From the NCBI GenBank assembly GCA_949317995.1, contig OX439039.1, positions 19,335,282 through 19,399,281 on the forward strand: a stretch of DNA of 64,000 nucleotides, in the 5' to 3' direction. A program made the translations under genes and the position numbers. The stretch is from Acholoe squamosa (Eukaryota > Annelida > Polychaeta > Phyllodocida > Polynoidae). Numbering within the stretch: the stretch's first letter is position 1; each line of letters begins with the position of its first letter. The notes below the pieces were generated by a model, which had not been told where the DNA came from, ran no database searches, and saw nothing but the letters and a program-made list of their open reading frames with translations. Of this stretch, positions 54,400 to 64,000 are shown piece by piece.

Positions 54400-56030
54400 C
54401 ACCCCACCCTGTTTGTAGCTGCAGCAATGCCATTGCCATCTGTCTTCCAGGATCAAAAGACAAGTGTGGATTTCATCCTTACCTCTAGTCCCACCACAAC
54501 CCCCCCCCCTTACAACAACAACCATTGGACACTGGTCCGTGCTTGTATAATAAGCGTTTCTTTTGCTTTTATGTTTGAGCGAAGATGAAGGGTGGTAAAA
54601 GCAGGCATGCACCTAACCAGGCGTGATACGGCATCATTTCACTCACTCATAACAACACTCTCTTTACCACACCATTAAAAACAATAAGCCCCTGCATTTT
54701 TGCATATCACCATGTACAAATTAGCAGTTTACATGTTGTTTACATGTTACAAGCAGTTCACAACCATCTGTGCTGCATGCTCTAGGAGATCAAAAGACAC
54801 CTGCACACCCAATGGTACCTGTGTTGCAGGATCAAAGCCAGTCGTCAGATTTTACCCCCAACCTACCTTTTAGTCCTATTCAATCATAACATTCTTCCAC
54901 CAAAACCTCTTTGCAATGTTAAGTCTATGGCGCCTGCTGCATATTTTGCCGCTATATTAACTCTATGGCGACCCCTCCGTGTATGTCAACTTTACGGTGT
55001 CGGCTCCGTACTGCATGCTATGGTTATGGTAAGGTTATTACCGTAATCTCCCGCGTATAAGACGCAGTGCGCGTATAAGACGCACCTAGAGTTTTGGAAA
55101 ATTCTCAAAAAAATGAAAAATTAATAACTTTGGTTCTACTGAATGAATTTTTAAAATCAAAAACCTATGTGTAGCTTGAGCCCCCCAGACCCCCCCGGGC
55201 CCCCTTATATCTTATTATGACTAAGAGGGCATGTAACATATCAAAAGAAAGGTCTTGATGTCCCCCTTGTGGATACAATGAGAACTAAAACCCCACGTAT
55301 AAGATGCGGCTTATACGCGGGAGATTACGGTATAAAACGTTTTCCATTGACATGTTGAAAACTAGTAGTTAGTTTTCATCCTGTTTGCATGCTGCACCAC
55401 TGGCATTGACACCTTTTCCTCCAGGAACAACAAAAAAAAGACTGTTGGATTTTTTTTTTACCAAACTAGAAGCATAAAAAAAGTGATGGATTTTAACCAC
55501 CTGCTTCCATGCAGCAGCAGCAGCTTTACCACCACCACAACCACCATTGAGCATGCAGCAGAAGCAGCAAAAGCAGCATTCCAATAATACTTGTGCTTAA
55601 GGATCAAAGCCAAACATTGGATTTTACTTTTTTTCCCTATACCTCCAGTTTCACTCATCATTAACGTTCTCTGCCGCTCCTGGATGAAAAAAGAAGACAT
55701 GTGTAAGATTTGACCATGGAGGGTGGTTAACTTTTACCTCCTCCCAGCTTACTCGACATTATCAATGTGCTCAAATTTATGGATTACACCCTGTTTACAT
55801 AACAAACGATTTCATGTGTAAACCAAAAAAAGGGGTGTTGCATTTTACCTCCCGGTTCGTTTATTATAACATTCTCCATGAATGAACCTATCAACATGTT
55901 CCAATTAGTCTTTTACATGGTGCACTCTGCCATGTAACAAGAACCATATTATGTTTTAGGATCAAAGGAAAGCCTCCAGTCCCACTCATCATAACATTCT
56001 CCCACCACAACTCCAGTTTGTTCTGAAGGT
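54400..56030 (+). repeat. Array of highly diverged units around GGATCAAAG
   Basis: Near 54450, 54825, 55415, 55601 and 55961, a block reads approximately (C/A)AGGATCAAAG-CCA-GATTTTAC, then CCTCCAGTCCCACTCATCATAACATTC. In the first units this translates DQKTSVDF and DQSQSSDF. It may be old tandem coding or non-coding repeats; unit spacing is irregular and a MITE interrupts the array. Confidence 0.5.
55039..55332. mobile_element. CCGTAATCTCCC MITE, copy 5
   Basis: Left TACCGTAATCTCCCGCGTAT, right ATACGCGGGAGATTACGGTA, exact 20-bp inverted ends with flanking TA. The best-preserved copy, inserted into the GGATCAAAG array. Confidence 0.88.
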
Positions 56031-56039
56031 AAACTGTAT

Positions 56040-57850
56040 TGGCCTTCAAAACAGCTTTAATTTTTTTTCAATTTAGCCATTATTTACTGCTGTATGGGGC
56101 AGCATGATAACATAATTATGTGAATCAATTTTGGCTGCTAAAAGACCATTTTGACAATCTTTGAAGTGTGATTCTAGCCAGCTTGATTAGAGCCTGTTCG
56201 GTGGATTTGAAACATCTGAATGGGGAAAATGTCTGCATAATGAAATATGATTAAATCTGAGAGTACCACGTCTTAGCTTTTTATAGCTGTTTTAAATGGC
56301 GTTGATTGGGCCATTACTTGCTAAAATAGGAGGCAAAATGTAAATGTGACTTGTGTTTTCCCCTACAAGGAACTTTCAGAGGTTGTGGCCGGGATGGATA
56401 AGGTACATTTTGATGCCTAGGGCACAAATAAACAAATTTACACAAAAATTAGATCTTAAAGACAAATGCTACAACATCCCAGGATTTGGATCTGCTGCTC
56501 ATTATCTCATATTAACTCTGGATTACATTAGTATGATGCACTAACATTAAGAAAATACAAAAAAAAAATCCATAGGTCACCATGCTAACTTTTACAGTAT
56601 GACGATTTAAGTGTAAAATGCCTTAACTATAGAAGCGAATAGGAAAACTATTGTTTCAGATCATGTCTCATAGGTAATGTCCCTCTACTGATTTTTCTAC
56701 AAGACTCTTTGGATGGAAACAGGACATCCATACAAACATTTTAATAAAAGAAAAATCGCGGGTCACCACTGAAATGAGAAGGTGACAATTTTTTTCAAAA
56801 ATATTAATTGTCCCTTAACTATAGCATCCTATCGAAATACAAACAGCTTATAAAATGTCTTTCATGTATTTACAGTGATCAGAATTGATCTAAAAAAAAA
56901 TATGTACAGGTAAAATCGTCCAATTAAAGTGTGAAATAACATTAAGACAGTGCCCTTGATAGGAATTGTCTTTTGCCACCAGGTGGCTTCTGTGTATCTT
57001 GGCTCATTTGTCTTTAATGCGGCAGTTCTCCCCCCTCCCCCCCAAAAAAGAAAAAGGTCACAATCACCATCATGCATACAACACAGTCATATATCAACCA
57101 GTTTTGCTGAGTTGGTATGTGCTCTATATTGATCGATACTGTATGGGTTTAATGTCAACAGGTGTTAGGATGACATATCAATACTGAAAGAAACAATCAA
57201 TGACAAAGCAGTGTTGAGTTTAGCACAACATTTCAATGATGATACCTCTAGCTATGATCGGATGTTGGAATAGGTGAAATCATAATCAGTATTGACTGTC
57301 GGCTGATCGCCCTCGTCAATATGAATCAGTAAAACAATATTTATCCCATGTTCTGTAGCCACTGAAAAGACGTATTGCAGTGCTAAGGGGTTAATAATTA
57401 TATGTTTGTGAGCTGTATACATTGTTTATGTGAGGTCGATGTGTCAGATGGACCTGTGTGGTGAGAGACTACAGCCAACCAATAAAAGAGAGGAAATATG
57501 AGATTTTAGCTGTCCGAGTCAAGTGATGTATATAGATAAAGGTTTCATCAGACCAGGTGGAAAACAGATAGAGAATATTATTGCATAGATAGACGTGTCA
57601 CAAATACTTAATCAGTTAAATTAGCATTGTGCTTTATCCCAGATAGCCCTACTGTCCGACACGTAGGACATCTGGGCAGACTGAGAAGAGGCTTATATCC
57701 AGAGGTAAATTTGATGGAGATGGAAGTGAACGGCTCTACCATAGGGTTCTAGGACCCAGGCTTCCAAAAATACTACAAAGAGGTTTTTTTTTGCTAATTC
57801 TTTTACATTATACATGAATGTTCAAAAACACCTTGGAAACTGCCGCTTGT
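56040..57850. other. Intergenic, no gene seen
   Basis: A/T-rich with poly-A and poly-C runs. No supported exon. Confidence 0.5.
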
Positions 57851-57857
57851 GTACCGA

Positions 57858-57975
57858 CCTAGCGGGATACATTATTGACCAATGAAATAATTCCCTTCAT
57901 TCAGTGTAGACCTTTTAGGGTACAATACATAAGAGCTGGTACCCATCATTCTGGTTGTTAATAGTTCTTATCTCT
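57858..57975 (+). repeat. Dispersed repeat, partner of 40490-40612
   Basis: TAGCGGGATACATTATTGAC, CAATGAAATAATTCC and ACCCATCATTCTGGTTG follow the same order as the inverted partner 17 kb away. Confidence 0.7.
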
Positions 57976-58533
57976 CCAGTACCAGATCAAGCAATGGTGC
58001 CCCCCCCCCTACAAAGGAACCTGCAACCTCGGTGTAGATTTTGGGTTTGCAGATAGGACAGGCAGGTTGAGTCTTACAGTACCTGTCCTCACCGTGCTGT
58101 TTGTATGTAGAACGAAGCTTATCTCTATCTGGATCCACCATTGGTATATATAAAGCCCCTGAAGGTATCGCAATAATGGTCATATGATATGAGCTTATTT
58201 CTCAGTTTCCAGAGATCTCCATCTGAAAGTACCATTGCCATGGCAGCCAGGAAAACAGCACTGTGATGTGCTTCTAGTAGTCCTAATAATTATAGCAGCC
58301 TCCCTTTAGTTTTTAAAGAGGGCCACATGATTTGGTAATCATTATCTTTTGGCAGGCGAGTGTCTATTGTCTATTGTAAGCGTTCATTTTATCATGGGGT
58401 GTCTTCTGTATAGTAGAGGATGTATTAATTTCATCTCATGGAAAAAATGGACCTATGAATGAATAATACATGTATTATGTAGGGACCTTCTTTAATATCG
58501 GGATGGAACTGTTGAATAGTGTGAATAAAGGGT

Positions 58534-58535
<2 letters not shown>

Positions 58536-58613
<78 letters not shown>
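58536..58613. repeat. (GA)n microsatellite followed by poly-G
   Basis: About 34 GA units, then a G9-10 run. Confidence 0.98.
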
Positions 58614-59215
58614 AGGGAGACAAACAAAAACAGACAGACAAAAACAGACAGACAAATCCTGCATTCTCAATAATTCAGAGAGCTTTTAGTCGCCCAGTCA
58701 CTGGTCGATACCAGTCTTTATACACAGATAGCATTGTACCCAGTAGGCAGTGCTCAGTGCTGTAGTAGTAGCCAGCCACACCCTTTACTCTCTAAGGAGG
58801 GGGTAGTGCTAAATGTAATGTACTGTCAGTCGCCGTGATGCATACATTCAGGCTTATACCACGATTTCTTGGTTACTCAGTGCTTTTTGGTGGATATTCC
58901 CAACCACATATCTGTCCGCTGGCGGGCGACGAGGTGTTTTCTACACAAACATAACCGCGAGACACATTCAAAGCTTTAGCTGTCCGCTGCCGGGCGAGGA
59001 GGTGTATTACACTATTTTTCGCCGTGTGCCGCTGCCAAGGCTAGCCGAGACGGGCGCTGTCGCTGTCTGCTGCCGGGCGAGGAGGTGTATGTATCTGTAC
59101 ACACACTATGGCTGGCTTCGAGTCCTGGGGAGGGGGAATAATTTTTGTTTTCAACTTGAATTTATTGGTATTCTATTGATTATTTATTGGTTTCGTGGTA
59201 TAAAATAAGTAGTCA

Positions 59216-59320
59216 ATGGATAATTCATGACTCGTGTGTGTTAGCAAAGGCTAATGACACTCGGCCTACGGCCTCGTGTCATTAGCCTTCACTAACACAC
59301 ACGAGTCATGAATTATCCAT
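59216..59320. repeat. Near-perfect 45-bp-arm hairpin
   Basis: TGGATAATTCATGACTCGTG to CTAATGACAC on the left is mirrored by GTGTCATTAGCC to ATTATCCAT on the right, with a 15-nt centre that itself contains GGCC-TA-CGGCC. Pairing continues weakly outward (AAGTAGTCAA/GGTTACTTG). Confidence 0.9.
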
Positions 59321-59450
59321 CGGTTACTTGTTCAATAACCAGTACGTGAGAAACTCCCCAATCTTATGTCAATATAGGTGTAGTAGATCGGTCCTCATGT
59401 ACCCAACAGGCGTACACCTTTGTCTATGAATCAATGCGAATCTACCTTAA

Positions 59451-59886
59451 TACCGTAAAACTGCATGTATAAGGTGCACCTGCATATAAGCCTGTCTTTT
59501 TAGGAGAATGCTATAAGCCGCACCTGAGGTCCGAAATGGTTCCAATTCCTTAGGTCATTTGATTATGGTAACTTGGATTACGGATATTTTCATGAAACTC
59601 TTTGGGTGGCCTTTGGTAAAAACCACCGAGCCCCGTATTGCATCACCCCCATGCAATAACCCTAGTCCGTATTTTATAGGCAATTATTTAACCCATAGAG
59701 GTCAGATAATTATGATTAATTCGTTATTTTATGCCAAATAAATGAAATTTGGAAAATATCTCACTACAACAACATGACAACAATGTAAAGGTTCACTTGA
59801 ATTAGTCTGAGTGAGGGTTATCTGAATGAGGGTTCTTGTGAACCTTTACCATTTAAGCCGCGGCTTATACACAGGGTTTTACCGTA
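59451..59886. mobile_element. CCGTAAAAC MITE, related subfamily
   Basis: Left TACCGTAAAACTGCATGTAT, right TTATACACAGGGTTTTACCGTA. An internal foldback pairs GTAAAGGTTCAC (59787) with GTGAACCTTTAC (59838). Longer (436 bp) than the CCGTAATC copies but with the same TATAAG/CTTATA layout. Confidence 0.75.
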
Positions 59887-59889
59887 TTT

Positions 59890-61180
59890 GTGTACTTGGT
59901 ATAATTTGTATGCATCCTAAGGGGTAAACACATTATAAAGCACTGTCCTGATCAACTGTAGGCCTAATGTGGTACTGGATACCAACCTAAATGGTACATG
60001 TACATGTGCTATGTTAATGGCATCACTCTCCACCTATTCATTCATTCATATACAAAGGTTATGTCGTATCTCTTTCTTTGTGTAGGCATGGTAGTGGTTG
60101 ATGACCTTAACAAGTTTTGCTTACAGGTGAAGGTGCAGGAAAATACATAGATATTCACCATAAAATTTGTTAGGTTGGGGGAAATGATCTGTTCGGGGAG
60201 TAAACGAACACCCTTTTCTGTGACAATCTTGTGTAACAAATCTGGAAATCAGTGTCACTGGAGAGTGAGGGGGATGGGTCAATGATTGGAAGAAAACAAC
60301 AGAGTTACAGGGAAGGTTTCCGGCTATCGCTTATAACAATAATGTCAATGAGATTGGATGGCAACCCTCATGTGTGAAAGTAAAATGTATCTGAGTGCAT
60401 CTACTGTCGTTGCCTGGTGAGGCTGACCATTGTCATATACTACTTATATGTTATGTAATACAACAGATTGAATGTTTGCGGTTTACTAGCTATCGCCTTT
60501 TGTGATTATTTATCGACCGGACAGAGGTGGGAGAAGAAAAGTTATACAAGTCATAAAAATTGGATACACAGTTACCCCGACAGATACATAAGCATATGTC
60601 CACGACCATGGGATGTTTTTACATTGTATTCCCTAAGGTGGGACTGGTGTATCCCACGAAGCCATTATGTGGCTGAGGCCTAGGGGGTTATTTTGCTTTT
60701 AAACAAAGAAAAACAGCTATGATCTGTTCAAAATCCAAGATGGCGGACACCCATTGAATACGGACACATTGTATTCAATGCCCCCCATTGAATACGGCGG
60801 TTCTAGTACTAATCTATAGTGACGTTCAGCCATGACATAAACTCAGATTGCTCCAAATTATGATTGTTGTTTCACCCTCGTTGAACATAGATCTATGCCG
60901 GCCAACTGTTGGAGAAAGTTCTGGAAAGTCTCAGTTTAGAAAAAAACCTTTGTGAAACTATGTTTGTGCACCAGCACATTGGCTATAGGTCAGTGAGAAA
61001 TGGCATAATCTGTTGAATTCGTTGAAAAAAAAAACACGAAATCCTCCACGGCTCTGCTATTTGAATACTGGTAACCTGGGGGTAACCTGACACCCACCTT
61101 TTAGTTTCTATTTTCTAACTCTCTCCCGCATATTATCCTTCCTCTTCCCATGAATTAATGAAAACATATCCGGTGAGACG
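59890..61180. other. Intergenic, no gene seen
   Basis: Near 60735-60800 there is AAGATGGCGGAC and two copies of CCATTGAATACGG. Nothing else to name. Confidence 0.5.
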
Positions 61181-61290
61181 TCAATAATTTTCTGATGACG
61201 TCACTGTCGTCTGCCTAGGGACCACGTGTTATTCTAAAGGAGAACCCCAGGACGCCTGCCGCGCCCCCTTCCGGCAGCACCTGGCGGTAA
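61165..61290 (+). promoter_or_regulatory. Candidate promoter and non-coding first exon
   Basis: TGACGTCA (perfect CRE) at 61196-61203, a second half-site GACGTCAA at 61177, E-box CACGTG at 61223-61228, then GC-rich sequence ending CACCTGGCG with donor GTAAGT at 61287. There is no ATG between 61203 and 61286, as for a leader exon. It could belong to the gene whose exon may lie at 63933. Confidence 0.4.
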
Positions 61291-62377
61291 GTGGGCTGAG
61301 TAAACTGCTCCCTGGTGAAGGAAACCCTGCTCCAGGGTCGAAGTCACTCTTTAAGCATTCCCCTGTTCATGTTAATGTCTATGTGTCTGCTGCAAAGAGG
61401 TAACTACTCTCAGAGTGGCTTATCATGAGCTATCATGGTTTAACTAGTCTTAATGCACCTTCCTCTTTATCACAGTGTATTTGTGAAGGCTGGGAGTGTT
61501 GCCAGCAAGGTCATTTGTACAATCAGTGAAGTCATAAGTTCAATATTTGTGAACTAAATAATCTCTGGACATCATTGTGCCTCATAGTCCTATCAGCTTG
61601 AAATTTCACACTCTTTGCGATCAGAACTATCAGCCATATCTAGTTTTTGATCTTTAACCATCTTGTTCTCTCACAGTCGTGCAGGTTGCAAAAGGACATT
61701 GATGCCTCTGCAGGATTTTGAGCAACTACATAGCATGATCTCATGTACCACATCTGAGCCTGGACGTTCATCCTAATGATGGAGACTTGATCCATCTATG
61801 GCCAGGCCATACCCTTTAGCACGTGGGATGGTAGGATAGTGATCAAGGCTTTGTCACCAGATAGCAGCCTGATAGTTTAAATGGAGGCAGTGCTGATAAA
61901 GGCAGTCCTCAGATGGAGGCAACTTCCCTGACTCTGTCTCCTCTCTTATGTCTGAACTTACAACTCATGTAAGTCACTGTCTGTACTATCTTCTATTTGG
62001 GTTTGTACACACTATACATAAACTCCTGCTAGGTCTGGAACATTGCTGGAAAAAGCACCCAGTCTGTGCCTAATGAACAATCCGTGGGCTTTATCCTTTA
62101 TTTACATATCATTCATTTCTTTGGGGGAAAACGGATGAAGGGACACGGATGGTCCATTTGTGGGCAGTGTATGAGATAATGTTAGTGTATCATCAAGCTC
62201 TATAGTTTCCTATATTTTTCTACCTTTTCAATAGTTTCGAATTCACTCCCTTTTCCAATCTCTGATCTGCCGCTTATAACAAACTCTATTTTGCCCCCCC
62301 CCCAATACTCCTTTATGTATATTTTGCCATTTTCATAAGTTCTAATTCATATTTCTCATTTTCATGATAGCTCCTCC

Positions 62378-62435
<58 letters not shown>

Positions 62436-63320
62436 AAACGAAATCGCTAATTCACCACCTTCCATTAATCTCTAATTCATCCCTTTTCCACCAATCTCTT
62501 CCTAACCCTCCTAATTTGCAGTTTCCGAAATACCTACACAGAACAGGGTAAAGCTTGGGGTAGAGATTGTATTTGTGTTGAAGTGATGTAAGTGAGCTGA
62601 CAACAGTAGAGCATCCAGGGGGGTTAAGACACCAAAAGGTGTGTCTTTCAGTGAGAGGGGTGGGGTATTATCCTTATGGTACCTACACATGCTATCACCA
62701 CACGTCATTGTTGGACAATATTGACTACATCAACGTGGTCGGCATTCCTAACGTGGGTTTACTATGTATCGTCTGAATGCCTACCATACCGTGCCAAATA
62801 TACTCCTCTTGGGGTATCATATTCACAGAGTATCACATCATCTTCAGGAATATCACATGTGGTTAGTGTATCTGTCCGTGTCCCTGGGTATTAACACCTA
62901 TCAAATATTTCCCCGGGAATATTTCCAAATGCCCACATGTACATGATACGACCATTAATGGTTTTCATCACTGAAATGTATCTGGACCCCTTGAACTTTG
63001 ACTTGGAGATTAGAATCCAGCTAAAAAAGTACATAAGGAAAGGATTTGCACGAATTCAGAGAGATTGCGCCGAGATCCACACATAGTTTTTGTTGGTGAC
63101 CCTATCACATTGTAGATAAAAAAATACTTGATTGTTGTCATCAGTCTCTTCATAATTTAGGAAAACGTCAAAATCCAACGTCAACAGACATGACATACAC
63201 CAAAAGTCAAGGGAAAGATAGTAATTTCCTGCTCTGTTTATCAAACCCACTACAATGAAATGCCTGCGACTTCTTTCTGTCGTACATAGGTACATTGTCA
63301 TAAAAGGTCCAGTAGTGGAT
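61290..63320. other. Possible first intron; (TC)n tract and one signal-peptide-like ORF
   Basis: 61911-61968 could encode METSL-type hydrophobic MEATSLTLSPLLCLNLQL before a GTAAGT donor at 61969, but its phase does not join to the exon at 63933 without a stop. The remainder is unique sequence. Confidence 0.3.
62378..62434. repeat. (TC)n microsatellite
   Basis: About 28 TC units. Confidence 0.98.
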
Positions 63321-63329
63321 CTTCTACTG

Positions 63330-63530
63330 CTACACTGTAAAAAAAATGTGTGTTGCAGGAACACACTAAATCGTAACACACATGGATATTCAACTCACTT
63401 TTAACATTTTACTCACTTTCTGGACATTAACACACATATTTTAACACACATACACACTTTATCCTGAAATGTGTTTAGATCCTGAAAAGTGTGTTCAATC
63501 AACACACATTTTATTCATCTTTTGCAATAC
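63330..63530. mobile_element. ACACTGTAAAAAA element rich in AACACACAT words
   Basis: Starts TACACTGTAAAAAAAATGTG at 63332 and contains many TTAACACACA and TGTGTT words in both orientations. ACACTGTAAAAAA is a common terminus of DNA elements in animals; the right end could not be fixed. Confidence 0.5.
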
Positions 63531-63932
63531 ACACATGCCAGCTCAGTCTTAAGTGGCATTATGCAACAGATTAACTACCCCCCCCCCCCACCTGACCAAA
63601 GGTCAGTTTTAACAGTTACACACAGTCAGTTTGAATCTGAACCTGCTGGAGAGAGGAGTGTCTTCACTTATATGCTATATGTCTGGTAAATAATTTTATA
63701 TATTATCCTCTTAAAAATAATTGAAATGCCAGTTGTCATACAATCTGCATGTACATTGTAGTAGTTCATAGCAACACAATGTCATTTATATAAAGGAATA
63801 ATTTTCCATTAAAGGCTTTATGACTATGTAAAATGTTGTGTGCCATCCAGTAAGTATCTTTCATGTTGTACAAAGTGATCTATTATATAAAATTAATGTA
63901 GTATATCCTCATTGTTTTTTTTTTCTCTTCAG

Positions 63933-63981
63933 ATAATTGCTTCTTCCAATGCCTGCAGGTACCCACATGGACTTAAGGAGA
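63933..63981 (+). CDS. Candidate exon, possible start of a discoidin (F5/8 type C) domain, DDR-like
   Basis: A strong pyrimidine tract ends TTTTTCTCTTCAG at 63932 and a consensus donor GTAAGT starts at 63982. Only one frame is open over the 49 nt: IIASSNACRYPHGLKE. In discoidin-domain receptor tyrosine kinases the discoidin domain begins CRYPLGM or CxxPLGM soon after the signal peptide, which this resembles. It enters in phase 0 and leaves in phase 1. The gene would run out of the window to the right. With one short exon, other secreted discoidin proteins or a chance exon remain possible. Confidence 0.35.
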
Positions 63982-64000
63982 GTAAGTTATCAGGAACTAG

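Noticed and set aside
58431-58670. Minus ORF with a Ser/Leu run resembling a signal or membrane segment
   Set aside because: The run is the (GA)n tract read as CTCTCT; not a real hydrophobic segment.

Overview
The window is animal nuclear DNA. Its genes are split by canonical GT-AG introns, and it is full of short DNA-transposon relics, simple repeats and satellites. The best guess is a lophotrochozoan, probably a mollusc. The only clade-specific hint is three copies of a SINE-like tail containing 'GGAATGGCGTTAAAC' followed by (CACT)n, a tail I associate with molluscan genomes. That assignment is inference.

Region 1 (1-25.5 kb, + strand) holds the 3' part of NBAS, a subunit of the NRZ (NBAS-RINT1-ZW10) tether acting in Golgi-to-ER retrograde transport. 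I traced 32 consecutive coding exons (82-25478). Every junction is AG/GT, the phases all agree, and the total is 4458 nt (1485 codons plus stop). The 5' exons, which would encode roughly the first third of the protein including the N-terminal beta-propeller region, lie upstream of the window. The introns carry a decayed ~2.6 kb intronless zinc-finger-like ORF (intron 3), several terminal-inverted-repeat elements (some with target-site duplications), foldbacks, a 31-bp tandem array of CRE-like motifs (intron 8), and a 48-bp tandem duplication that has copied a splice donor (intron 14).

Region 2 (25.5-~61 kb) has no gene I can assemble. It holds a 15-bp satellite of about 29 units, long (AT)n and (GA)n tracts, a palindromic 'GATGCATGAATGCA' hairpin family, a TA-flanked 'CCGTAATCTCCCGCGTATAAG' MITE family that is also present in region 1, other foldbacks, and three or four places that look like promoters: YY1/NRF1-like motifs near 29 kb, a CpG-dense patch near 41.8 kb, and an RFX/CCAAT/CArG cluster near 49.3 kb. 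From about 49.7 to 56 kb lies the most unusual stretch. It has several protein-like but broken minus-strand reading frames embedded in diverged repeats, which may be a decayed DNA virus or large transposon that I could not identify.

Region 3 (61-64 kb) may be the start of another + strand gene. There is a CRE and E-box with a strong donor near 61.2-61.3 kb. A small exon at 63933-63981 encodes a peptide resembling the start of a discoidin domain, as in discoidin-domain receptor kinases. This is tentative.
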